Of a stretch of DNA of 64,000 nucleotides, positions 51,215 to 59,046 are shown one piece after another. The stretch spans positions 19,178 through 83,177 of the forward strand of contig CAZMBP010000153.1 in NCBI GenBank assembly GCA_964564545.1, in the 5' to 3' direction. This DNA is from CAJQQY01 sp964564545. GTDB lineage: Bacteria > Bacteroidota > Bacteroidia > Chitinophagales > Saprospiraceae. The translations under genes and the position numbers were made by a program. Within the stretch, counting starts at the first letter, position 1. Every line of letters begins with the position of its first letter. The notes below the pieces were generated by a model. That model was not told where the DNA came from, searched no databases, and worked only from the letters and a program-made list of their open reading frames with translations.

Positions 51215-51985
51215 TTAAGGTTTTGTATTTGAATATTCTGCTTCATACAATTTCTCTTGTCCTTGATAAAATTCATCTTCGTTTACGGTGTACCAGTTTG
51301 CATTTGTATTGTATTTATATGCAGGTGTAAACACATCAACCATTTGAGAAAATTCATTAGGCATAATTGAATGGATATTTCCTTCATGTGCGGTGAGGAT
51401 ACCTATATCACCTGCTTTTAAGATTTCGTTCTCAGTTTCTCGAAGGGTACATTTTTTCAATACTGTAGTTTTTCCATCCTTTACTATTTCTCTAGTTGAT
51501 GAGAGTTGTTCTTCAATGGTATAATTTTTTGCTAGAAGATTTCCTGAAACAACATTTAATACTCCAGTCATATCAGGATGGTCATGATGCGGAATGTATT
51601 CTCCTTTTTCGAATTGAAATAGAGATACTTGAAAATCTACTTCATAATGTAAACTTGCCGATTCAAACCAGTCTTGTCTTTTATTTTCATAAGCTTCCAT
51701 CTCTTTCTTGATTTTTTCAAATTCTGGAAAATTACATTGATGTAATAACTGTTTTACCTGCTTGGTATATAGTTTTTGATTCCAAGGCAACTCGTGTTGA
51801 GTTTTTGCAAGTTGAGAAAGACGCTCCAAGAAGGCATCCCAGTTGAGTTTGGTGTCCTTATTCCATTTTCCCAAATTACTATTTGCCTGTTGAGCATAAG
51901 AAGAAAGTGTACTAAACTGCAAAGCAATACTTGCAAATCCTAAGGCACTTAATTTGATGAACTCTCTTCGTTTAAAATCATCCAT
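51215..51985 (-). CDS. Tat-exported thiol dioxygenase of the PCO/ADO cupin family
   Basis: 256 residues. MDDFKRREFIKLSALGFASIAL is a twin-arginine signal, unusual because enzymes of this family are cytoplasmic. The cupin carries IPHHDHPDM (131-139; Fe ligands H134 and H136), GNIHSIMPN with the third His H205, and VDVFTPAY. These match plant cysteine oxidases and cysteamine dioxygenase. It would oxidise a thiol to sulfinate. Export implies an extracytoplasmic substrate. It shares a strand with the DUF1826 gene and flavoenzyme. Confidence 0.82.
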   Translation of the reverse strand: MDDFKRREFIKLSALGFASIALQFSTLSSYAQQANSNLGKWNKDTKLNWDAFLERLSQLAKTQHELPWNQKLYTKQVKQLLHQCNFPEFEKIKKEMEAYENKRQDWFESASLHYEVDFQVSLFQFEKGEYIPHHDHPDMTGVLNVVSGNLLAKNYTIEEQLSSTREIVKDGKTTVLKKCTLRETENEILKAGDIGILTAHEGNIHSIMPNEFSQMVDVFTPAYKYNTNANWYTVNEDEFYQGQEKLYEAEYSNTKP

Positions 51986-52085
51986 ATTTTATTTTTTTTA
52001 TAAAAAATTATTTTTTTAAATCATGTTTTACCTAGGATTGAGCAATGGCTCGAAAGTATATTGACTTCCAGCCATCGCTTCATTC

Positions 52086-52583
52086 CTAATTAAAAACAAA
52101 TGCTTTTGAAAAAATTAAGTCAGAGAATATGTCTTTAAATACATACTCTTTTTTAATATAAATCTTACTCTTTATCGTTATTTCCCCAATCATCAAATCA
52201 CTCAATCCATTTTTCAGTTTTTCTATTTTTTCATTTAAAAAAGAAGAGAGAATGAGGAGTTGAGAATTTTGGGTTTTCCATGACATTTCTAAATGTTCTT
52301 TTTGCAGTATCACTTGGTCATAAAATTTTTTTAACCCTCTTATATTTGAAAAGTCTTGTTTGTCTATGGCATCTGAGACAATTTGATTATCATCGGACAG
52401 TATGAAATAAATTTCTCTAATGCCTTTGCTACAAATCAATTTCATAATTTGACTCAACTCAATTTGGGTAAAGGGTACAGAGTTCCCAAGAGAACTATAG
52501 AAATAATTCTCTTGGTGAAATGTATTTTCAATAATAGATTCAAGACAATCTGTTGGGCAAATAAAATACAATCGACTATTCAT
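52086..52583 (-). CDS. Uncharacterised protein with a decayed second copy nearby
   Basis: 165 residues with no signal or membrane segment. I cannot name the family. It begins MNSRLYFICPTDCLESIIENTFHQENYFYSSLGNS, continues with REIYFILSDDNQIVSDAI (a parallel-fold-like strand-helix pattern) and ends in helices (QLLILSSFLNEKIEKLKNGLSDLMI). A broken copy of its C-terminal half lies 3 kb away at 48800-49037, meaning that this gene was duplicated within the island. It may respond to the same metal cues as its neighbours. Confidence 0.7.
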   Translation of the reverse strand: MNSRLYFICPTDCLESIIENTFHQENYFYSSLGNSVPFTQIELSQIMKLICSKGIREIYFILSDDNQIVSDAIDKQDFSNIRGLKKFYDQVILQKEHLEMSWKTQNSQLLILSSFLNEKIEKLKNGLSDLMIGEITIKSKIYIKKEYVFKDIFSDLIFSKAFVFN

Positions 52584-52992
52584 TATACTTTAGTTATTGA
52601 TAAGAAGTAGCATGGTTTCCTATTTCATAATTTCTACATACAATTGAATTGCTCCAACTCGTTCAGTCCAAATAGTTAGTCAGCACACCATCATGTTATA
52701 ATGTCAAGAGGGTATACATTTCTATTGTTTGGAAAACTAGTTTTGAAGTATTGGAATAGAGCTTCAGCAATTGATTACTTTTTGATATTCAATTACCTCC
52801 TCCACATCTTTATTCAAAAAGTTGAAATCCATATTTGATAGGTGTGAGCTTAAAATTTCTAGGGGCAAAAATGATTAGAAGCACATGGATTTCAAATGTT
52901 TGAAATACAACTCAACGAATCAGTTTTATTTTCCTAATAGAAAATTAACTCAAACTAATCAGCGATGTAAAAAATGAAAGGGATATGTAGAT
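52584..52992. other. 409-bp intergenic region
   Basis: No gene, RNA or strong repeat seen. It separates the unknown gene from the His/Cys-rich exported protein gene and presumably holds the promoter of the former. Confidence 0.4.
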
Positions 52993-53349
52993 TTAAGAAA
53001 TCGGAGGACGATAGATGTCTTCGGAAATGATTTTTTCGTAGAGAAGAGAATAATCAGGACTAATAGAGATGCGATTAGATAATAAGAGCTGTGTATTAAA
53101 AGGAGAAAAGGAAGATAGACATTGTTTTAACTCGTAAAATTCTATTTTATGAGGAACTTGACCTTGGTCATGTTGTGGAGAGATATGGCAAATGGTCTGG
53201 CAATCTTCTGTTGAAGTGTGTTGGTGGTCTTGCTCACTTGCACAAAAAGTATGGGTATGTTCCACCAAGTGGTGTACGAAACTTATACTATTCCAAAATA
53301 ATGGAAAAAGCATCAAGCTTAATAATAATATGGTGGAGGTTTTCTTCAT
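52993..53349 (-). CDS. Small exported His/Cys-rich protein
   Basis: The frame opens at 53439, but the ATG at 53349 gives a normal signal peptide (MKKTSTILLLSLMLFPLFWNS) and 118 residues. The mature N-terminus is rich in His and Cys (FVHHLVEHTHTFCASEQDHQHTSTEDCQTICHISPQHDQ), suggestive of metal binding in the periplasm. The C-terminal half has no known domain. Similar short proteins often precede metal-efflux or metal-uptake genes in Bacteroidota. It probably belongs to the zinc island. Confidence 0.7.
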   Translation of the reverse strand: MKKTSTILLLSLMLFPLFWNSISFVHHLVEHTHTFCASEQDHQHTSTEDCQTICHISPQHDQGQVPHKIEFYELKQCLSSFSPFNTQLLLSNRISISPDYSLLYEKIISEDIYRPPIS

Positions 53350-53571
53350 TTTGGGTGAAATTAAGGATTGCAAATATAACTTCCAAAAGTTAATGCTACT
53401 TTGCTTAATTGAATTGATTGTTATATTGTACTTTGACAACAGAGTTCCAGTTTACAAAATGAAGAGCCTTCTTTTAGAAGATCAATAAAAAATAAAGAAA
53501 TATTAGGCATTCAAATCGTTTTATCTTTTTTTATCTGAATGAGTTAGATAAAAGAACATCAAAAATAAAAA

Positions 53572-53600
53572 AGGTCTGTAATCAATTGATTATCAGACCT
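53572..53600 (-). terminator. Intrinsic terminator after tRNA-Leu
   Basis: AGGTCTG (53572-53578) pairs with CAGACCT (53594-53600) around a partly self-complementary middle. On the minus strand it is followed by a T-run (plus-strand A-run at 53560-53571). Confidence 0.85.
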
Positions 53601-53609
53601 CTAATTTAG

Positions 53610-53691
53610 TACCGAAGGCGGGAATCGAACCCGCACTCCCGAAGGAACTGGATTTTGAATCCAGCGCGTCTACCAATTCCGCCACTTCGGC
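53610..53691 (-). tRNA. tRNA-Leu (anticodon CAA)
   Basis: The minus strand folds as a cloverleaf. The acceptor arm is GCCGAAG pairing with CTTCGGT (one G-U pair), the D-arm contains AATTGGTAGACGC, and the anticodon stem CTGGA/TCCAG holds loop TTCAAAA, so the anticodon is CAA and it decodes UUG. A long variable arm (TTCCTTCGGGA) marks a class II tRNA. T-arm GCGGGTTCGAATCCCGC is standard. The 3' CCA is not encoded. Confidence 0.96.
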
Positions 53692-53738
53692 ATTTATAAA
53701 AATCACTTTAGTTGGTAGACAAGGAAGATACCTTCCTT

Positions 53739-54263
53739 CTAAAGCGACGCAAATTTATTTAAATTTTCTTTAATTCGCAATAAATAACGCTTTTTCAAAA
53801 AATAATTTTTTATCGCGTTCAATTCCTCTTCATTTGGAGCATTATCATCATATTTTTCAAGATGAGGATTAACTTCATCAAGAAGATTTGATTCTAATGA
53901 TTTTAATTCATTTTGAACTTTATCAAAATTACTTTGGTCAAAATCAAACTCCAATTCCATCAAGTTTTCATTGATATCCATCATCTCCATTAGAAATTCT
54001 TGAGGGAGTTGATTTTTACCTTCTTCTGCTAAAGCTCCTTTTAACTCAAGAATATATTTCATTCTTTTATCAAAATCTGAAAGTGTTTTATACGCTTTAT
54101 TATTTAACGTTGAAAGCTCAAGAACTTCCATTTGTTTTTCTTCAGATTCTAAAGTGTAAAAATCAGGATGATACTTTTTACTATTGGCGTAAAACGTTTT
54201 TTTCAATCCTGCTTCATCCAATTGGAAGCTTACGGGTATTTCGAAAAATTCAAAGTAGTTCAT
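53739..54263 (-). CDS. hscB: Fe-S cluster co-chaperone HscB
   Basis: 174 residues. The J-domain (1-75) has HPD (32-34) in ANSKKYHPDFYTL, the HscA-stimulating motif. The C-terminal helical bundle (85-174) includes EFLMEMMDINENLMEL, which binds IscU. It delivers IscU to HscA in Fe-S cluster transfer. No isc genes are adjacent. It lies downstream of rseP on the same strand, with a hairpin between. Confidence 0.9.
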   Translation of the reverse strand: MNYFEFFEIPVSFQLDEAGLKKTFYANSKKYHPDFYTLESEEKQMEVLELSTLNNKAYKTLSDFDKRMKYILELKGALAEEGKNQLPQEFLMEMMDINENLMELEFDFDQSNFDKVQNELKSLESNLLDEVNPHLEKYDDNAPNEEELNAIKNYFLKKRYLLRIKENLNKFASL

Positions 54264-54286
54264 TGTATATAACTTGGTATGGAGTA

Positions 54287-54330
54287 TTGAGGCTAAGAGT
54301 AATGGGAAACCTCAATGCTCTTAGTCTCAA
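54287..54330. repeat. Hairpin repeat between rseP and hscB
   Basis: TTGAGGCTAAGAG (54287-54299) and CTCTTAGTCTCAA (54318-54330) match as inverse complements at 12 of 13 positions. It lies between two genes of the same direction, so it may attenuate or protect the message; no T-run for a terminator. Confidence 0.65.
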
Positions 54331-54345
54331 GTCTCTAATACTATT

Positions 54346-55683
54346 TTAACGAATAAATACATTCCAAATATCCAATCCTAAAATCGAAATCATCAAAATG
54401 ACTAAGAATATAAATCCTGCAATCGTGGCGTATTCCAAAAATTTATCATTTGGTTTTCGACCGCTAATCACTTCGTATAACAAAAACATCACATGACCTC
54501 CATCTAAAGCAGGAATGGGTAATAAATTCATAAATGCTAAAATCAAAGATAACGTTCCAGTTAAGGTCCAAAATTTTCTCCAATCCCAAATTGGTCCATA
54601 AGCCTGAGCAATTGAAAAAACACTTCCTAAATTATCTTTGGCAGCCAATTTACCCGAAACCATCTGACCAATTGCTTTTACTTGATCGGTTAATGAGTTC
54701 CACCCATTTTTAATTCCTAATGGAATAGATTCAGCAAAACCGTACTCTATTTTTTTAGTACCAAGTGCATCAAATGGATTTTTATAAGCAATACCCATTC
54801 TGCCTTCTTCACTTGTTTTAAGACTTATCTCTTTCGTTTCATTTTCTCTAAGAACTGAAAGGGTTATTTCTTGTCCTTTTAACTTTACTACTTCATCGAT
54901 AATTTGATGAGAATATGGAGTCTGTTTTCCATTTACTCCCACGATTTGATCGCCAGGAAGGATTCCAGCTTTTTCCGCAGGTCTTCCTTTGGTCGCTTCC
55001 ACAACGATGAATGGAGTTCTTACTTCAAATACAGCATATCGTCGATTGGCTTTATTACCAAGCGTTTCGGTTACATTTTCTGGGAGTTGAATTTTTTGAA
55101 TAGAACCATCTCTTTCTACATCTAGCGTCTTCGCTTCATTGATGATAATTTCTTTTCTAAAAAGACCTGGGTTTACTTTTTCAAAATCAACATCTCCAAT
55201 TTTCATAATTTTATCACCATCTCGTAATCCTAATTCAAGTCCAATCGTATCGGCATGAATTCCATAGATTACATTTTCCTTAGGAATGTACTCTTCTCCC
55301 CATGTGTATAAAATTCCAACAAAAATTATTAATCCTAAAACAAAATTAACGGTAACTCCACCGAGCATGATAATTAATCTTTGCACAGCTGTTTTACTTC
55401 GAAATTCCCAAGGTTGCGGTTCTTGTTCCAATTGCTCTGTATCAAAACTCTCGTCGATCATCCCTGAAATTTTCACATAACCTCCGAATGGCAACCAACC
55501 AATTCCGTATTCTGTTTCGCCTTTTTTAAATTTGAAAAGAGAAAAATATGGATCAAAAAAGAGGTAAAATTTCTCTACTCTTGTTCCAAATAGTTTTGCA
55601 GGTAAGAAATGCCCGCCTTCATGAAGGACAATTAAAATGGACAAACTTAAAATTAGTTGCCCCACCATTACCAAAGTACCCAT
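54346..55683 (-). CDS. rseP: RIP metalloprotease RseP (site-2 protease)
   Basis: 445 residues of the M50B family. HEGGH (21-25) at the end of the first membrane helix supplies zinc ligands and the catalytic Glu. Helix blocks FGGYVKISGM and GGVTVNFVLGL follow, then two PDZ domains (roughly 125-220 and 225-300, the second marked by GRPAEKAGILPGDQIVGVNGK). NLLPIPALDGGHV near 390 completes the zinc site. It performs regulated intramembrane cleavage. It is unlinked to the other M50-like gene at 3888, whose third motif is divergent. Confidence 0.96.
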   Translation of the reverse strand: MGTLVMVGQLILSLSILIVLHEGGHFLPAKLFGTRVEKFYLFFDPYFSLFKFKKGETEYGIGWLPFGGYVKISGMIDESFDTEQLEQEPQPWEFRSKTAVQRLIIMLGGVTVNFVLGLIIFVGILYTWGEEYIPKENVIYGIHADTIGLELGLRDGDKIMKIGDVDFEKVNPGLFRKEIIINEAKTLDVERDGSIQKIQLPENVTETLGNKANRRYAVFEVRTPFIVVEATKGRPAEKAGILPGDQIVGVNGKQTPYSHQIIDEVVKLKGQEITLSVLRENETKEISLKTSEEGRMGIAYKNPFDALGTKKIEYGFAESIPLGIKNGWNSLTDQVKAIGQMVSGKLAAKDNLGSVFSIAQAYGPIWDWRKFWTLTGTLSLILAFMNLLPIPALDGGHVMFLLYEVISGRKPNDKFLEYATIAGFIFLVILMISILGLDIWNVFIR

Positions 55684-55855
55684 CTATATATTTTTTTTTA
55701 TTTAAAATTTCTGATTTACTTTACGTTATTATAAACTCATTCTCCATAGAATATGTTTTAAAACGAGTGCAAAAGTACTATTTACATTAGGAGTTTCAAA
55801 GTTTATTATACGAGTTGATTTTTTAAACAAATTCATCGATTGAAGTCGGTGGTTA

Positions 55856-56566
55856 ATGAAATTTATGCAGCTTTTTTTTACAAAAAACATTCAGGGAAAT
55901 ATTGCCACTTTTGAGGCAGAAGAGGCTCGTCATATTCAAGTTTTAAGAAAAAAGATTGGGGATCATTTACATTTCGTCGATGGGGAAGGAGGGATGTATC
56001 TAGGTGAGATTATCGAGGTTCATAAAAAACAATGTATGTTGAGAATCCTTGAACATAACTCTTCGTATAATGAGCGAAAAGTGAAATTACACATCGCCAT
56101 TGCCCCAACTAAAAATATCGCTCGACTTGAATGGTTTTTAGAAAAAGCGACCGAAATTGGAATAGATGAAATTACTCCAATCCTTTGTGATCGCTCTGAA
56201 AGAAAAAGGATAAGAACTGATCGTTTGGGAAAAATTACCATGTCTGCAATGAAGCAATCACTTAAAGCTTATTTGCCAAAATTGAATGAACTAACTGATT
56301 ATCAAGACTTTATTAAACAAAGTAATGATGATTTAAAATATATTGCTTATTGCAATGACGACGCTTTGAATCATTTGAAAAAAGAATATTCTACCGCAGA
56401 AAACGTTACTATTTTGATTGGTCCAGAAGGGGACTTTTCTCCGAAAGAAATTGAGTTAGCTTTAGAAAACGGATACAAAGGTATCAGTTTGGGAGAGAGT
56501 AGATTGAGGACTGAGACGGCGGGGCTTGTGGCTTGTCATATCATTAATTTAACGGTTAACGATTAA
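55856..56566 (+). CDS. rsmE: 16S rRNA m3U1498 methyltransferase RsmE
   Basis: 236 residues of the SPOUT-fold family. The N-terminal PUA-like part reads NIATFEAEEARHIQVLRKKIGDHLHFVDGEGG. The methyltransferase knot shows KNIARLEWFLEKATEIGIDEITPILCDRSER, LIGPEGDFSPKEIELALENGYKGISLGESRLRTETAG. It methylates U1498 in the decoding centre. A start at the ATG of residue 4 (MQLFFT) is equally good. The stop codon lies inside a dispersed palindromic repeat. Confidence 0.95.
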   Translation: MKFMQLFFTKNIQGNIATFEAEEARHIQVLRKKIGDHLHFVDGEGGMYLGEIIEVHKKQCMLRILEHNSSYNERKVKLHIAIAPTKNIARLEWFLEKATEIGIDEITPILCDRSERKRIRTDRLGKITMSAMKQSLKAYLPKLNELTDYQDFIKQSNDDLKYIAYCNDDALNHLKKEYSTAENVTILIGPEGDFSPKEIELALENGYKGISLGESRLRTETAGLVACHIINLTVND

Positions 56567-56600
56567 TTGTGAATGGTTAATCACACATTTAGTGGTAACG
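56551..56600. repeat. Dispersed palindromic repeat, second copy of the 12312 family
   Basis: AACGGTTAACGATTAATTGTGAATGG spans 56551-56576 and shares TTAACGATTAATTGTGAA with the minus strand of 12357-12374. Parts pair with downstream bases (AACG/CGTT and ATTAATTGTG against later TAATCACAC-type bases) to give an imperfect hairpin. It supplies the last codons and stop of rsmE. Confidence 0.65.
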
Positions 56601-56654
56601 ATTATAAATTTGAAAAAGAAATTGAACAACGATGTTCAAAAAAATAAATTAAAC

Positions 56655-57314
56655 ATGAAAAAATTATTATTCCTTTTACCGATTGTCTTTTGCTTTGCTT
56701 TTGTTGCTGATATAGAAAAGCCAAGCTTGAAAATGGGTTTGCTAAAATATAATGGAGGAGGAGACTGGTATTCTAATCCGACCGCACTTCCAAACTTAGC
56801 TGAATTTTGTAATAAAGAATTAAAAACCAACTTTGATAAAGATTACGGAACTGTTGAAGTAGGAAGTGCAGAACTTTTTAATTATTCATTTTTGCATATG
56901 ACTGGCCATGGAAATGTGGTTTTTTCAGATGCAGAAGCTGACAATTTGAGAAACTATTTATTGGCAGGAGGATTTTTGCATATTGATGATAATTATGGAA
57001 TGGATCCATTTGTGAGAACTGCCATGAAGAAAGTTTTTCCAGAATTAGAATTTGTAGAATTACCTTTTGAACATCCGATTTATCATCAAAAATTTGAGTT
57101 CAAAAATGGTTTACCAAAAATTCATAAGCATGATGACAAACCTGCACAAGGATTTGGAATTATCCATCAAGGGCGGCTAGTTTGTTTTTACACCTTTGAA
57201 TGTGACCTAGGAGATGGCTGGGAAGATCAAGATGTACATAAGGATCCAGCAGAGACGCGAAGATTGGCTTTAAGAATGGGGGCAAATATTATTCAGTATG
57301 CATTTGAACAATAA
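56655..57314 (+). CDS. Exported DUF4159 protein
   Basis: The frame opens with a GTG at 56592, but the ATG at 56655 gives a clear signal peptide (MKKLLFLLPIVFCFAFVADI) and 219 residues. YNGGGDWYSNPTALPNLAEFCNKELKTNFDKDY and LLAGGFLHIDDNYGMDPFVRTAMKKVFP are the DUF4159 blocks, a family related to glutamine-amidotransferase-like folds seen beside MoxR/BatA genes in Bacteroidota. None of those is adjacent here. The function is unknown. Confidence 0.85.
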   Translation: MKKLLFLLPIVFCFAFVADIEKPSLKMGLLKYNGGGDWYSNPTALPNLAEFCNKELKTNFDKDYGTVEVGSAELFNYSFLHMTGHGNVVFSDAEADNLRNYLLAGGFLHIDDNYGMDPFVRTAMKKVFPELEFVELPFEHPIYHQKFEFKNGLPKIHKHDDKPAQGFGIIHQGRLVCFYTFECDLGDGWEDQDVHKDPAETRRLALRMGANIIQYAFEQ

Positions 57315-57408
57315 TCGTTTTTTTGAATTACTATTATGTTTTAGTATTTTTGGATAATTGCTCCGCTGAAATAATCAATCACATATTTGTATAAAAAATG
57401 AAAGTGTT

Positions 57409-57624
57409 ATGAATAAGTTTAAAGATTTGATGGAAAAATCTGCCTTTGGAGTTTGTAGTTATTTAGGTAGAAAAATGGGAATTGCTTCGAGCAGAGTTCG
57501 TCTTTATTTTATTTATACATCTTTTATTTCAATGGGGTCACCTGTAATTATTTATCTCTTTGTTGCTTTTTGGTTGAATATCAAAAAGTATATAAAGAAA
57601 GGTAAAAACATGATTTGGGAATAG
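57409..57624 (+). CDS. Small PspC-domain protein
   Basis: 71 residues. KSAFGVCSYLGRKMGIASSRVRLYFIYTSFISMGSPVIIYLFVAFWLNI has the PspC layout: a G-V-C-x-x-L-(G)-(R/K) start, an acidic/basic stretch, and one membrane segment (38-58). PspC proteins sense envelope stress at the inner membrane. The protein is shorter than usual PspC but covers the domain. It ends before a strong terminator. Confidence 0.75.
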   Translation: MNKFKDLMEKSAFGVCSYLGRKMGIASSRVRLYFIYTSFISMGSPVIIYLFVAFWLNIKKYIKKGKNMIWE

Positions 57625-57645
57625 TACTCCAAGCTCTAAAAATAT

Positions 57646-57684
57646 AAAAAGAGGATAGTTGAATAAATCAGCTATCCTCTTTTT
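57646..57684. terminator. Intrinsic terminator between PspC-type and ferritin genes
   Basis: AAAAAGAGGATAG (57646-57658) pairs with CTATCCTCTTTTT (57672-57684), A-run and T-run on either side; serves both converging genes. Confidence 0.9.
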
Positions 57685-57718
57685 ATTTTATTGAGAAACC
57701 AGAAAAATTACAATAACA

Positions 57719-58234
57719 CTAAGCACCTTCTTCGGCTTCCTCAATTGCATTTACAGCTTCTACTTCTTTGTCAATGTAATAAAGTGCCATTGGGCTTTTT
57801 CCAATCAATTTAATTTTATCCAAAATTGATCGCATCAAATTTTCTTCTTCTCGCTGTTCAGCGATATACCATTGAAGGAAATTTTCAGTTGTGTAATCAT
57901 TTTCTGCTTTGGCAATTTTCAATAAATCGTGAATCGATTTAGTTACTTTTTGCTCATGTTTGTAAACCATGTCAAACATTTTTTGAGGGGTTCCAAATTT
58001 GTGAGGAACTTGAGCAATTGCTGGTGTCAAAGCCATAGCATCAACTTCGCTCAGGTATTCAAAAATTTTCAACATGTGCATTCTTTCTTCTTCAGATTGT
58101 CGATGCATAAATTTCTCGCAACCATCCAAACCTTCGTTCCCACACCAAGTTGCCATTGACAAATATAAAAATGAAGCATATCCTTCCAAGACAATCTGCT
58201 GATTTAATGCCTTTTCCATCTTTTTTGAAATCAT
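57719..58234 (-). CDS. Ferritin
   Basis: 171 residues of the four-helix ferritin family (prokaryotic FtnA type). Ligands lie in EGYASFLYLSMATWC (helix A), the HRQSEEERMHMLKIFEYL block with the E-xx-H pattern (helix B), and QWYIAEQREEENLM (helix C/D). FLQWYIAEQREEEN is typical. It stores iron as ferric mineral in a 24-mer. Transcribed alone towards the shared terminator. Confidence 0.95.
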   Translation of the reverse strand: MISKKMEKALNQQIVLEGYASFLYLSMATWCGNEGLDGCEKFMHRQSEEERMHMLKIFEYLSEVDAMALTPAIAQVPHKFGTPQKMFDMVYKHEQKVTKSIHDLLKIAKAENDYTTENFLQWYIAEQREEENLMRSILDKIKLIGKSPMALYYIDKEVEAVNAIEEAEEGA

Positions 58235-58358
58235 AATATTTTGAGTTTTTATTTTTTTGCGAAACTACGAATATTAAACAATTCCAAGGTTAAAATGGTT
58301 ACGGAAACTGCTTCCTTTTTTATGTTTTTTTATCAAAAAAATAATTTTGGTTAGCTAC

Positions 58359-58787
58359 TTAAAGTTCCTCAATGCTTAATAGCTCAATAATTGGAATCAT
58401 CCCAGCAAGTCCACATACTGATTCATTTGGGGTATTTTTATACTCAATTTTCACCTGTAAATCATTTTGTTGAAAATCGGTTGACAACGTATCTGCTCGA
58501 TGATTTGTGAGATCTCCATTCACTTCAAATTGAAGAACCCAACCACAACCATCTACCGCAGGATCACCAAGGTCTAAAACTCTACCAGTTACTTCTATTG
58601 GACACATTCCTTCAGAATAAGTGACTCCAGCACATTCAGCTTTACAACTATTTCCATAAGTTTTTCCATCATCTCCACAAACAGGTGCATATATTTCAAT
58701 GCAAACGCAGTCATCATCGTTTTTGGTGCAACTTGAATTAAAAATTAAAATACTAGCAAAGGTCAAAAGCAATAATAAATTTTTCAT
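58359..58787 (-). CDS. Lipoprotein with Kazal-type inhibitor domain
   Basis: 142 residues. The lipobox SSC gives acylated Cys20. Residues about 26-62, CVCIEIYAPVCGDDGKTYGNSCKAECAGV...GMC, form a Kazal domain (six Cys, APVCGxDGKTYxNxCxA pattern), which inhibits serine proteases. The remaining 80 residues (GCGWVLQFEVNGDL) have no recognised domain. A defensive or regulatory protease inhibitor on the outer membrane is inferred. It is divergent from the M28 peptidase gene. Confidence 0.9.
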   Translation of the reverse strand: MKNLLLLLTFASILIFNSSCTKNDDDCVCIEIYAPVCGDDGKTYGNSCKAECAGVTYSEGMCPIEVTGRVLDLGDPAVDGCGWVLQFEVNGDLTNHRADTLSTDFQQNDLQVKIEYKNTPNESVCGLAGMIPIIELLSIEEL

Positions 58788-58987
58788 AACGATTTTTTTT
58801 AGTGTACAAAATTAGGATTAAAGATTTAAAAAGGAAGACTGTTGTTTTTTGAGAATAGATGGGGCGAAGTCTAGTTTTAAGATTTTTTTAACCAAAAGGA
58901 TATTTGTCACGTTCTAAAAAAACTTTTGTCATTGATAATGGATTTTAAATAAAAAGAAAAAAATCAAAATCTCTATTCCCAAAATTT

Positions 58988-58995
58988 TATCTTTG
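58988..58995 (+). promoter_or_regulatory. Candidate -7 element for the M28 peptidase gene
   Basis: TATCTTTG fits TAnnTTTG and lies 51 bases before the ATG. A well-spaced -33 TTG is not evident. Confidence 0.45.
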
Positions 58996-59046
58996 TGCTC
59001 ATTTTAAAAATCAATATATTTTTTCAAAAAATTACTAAGTATAATT

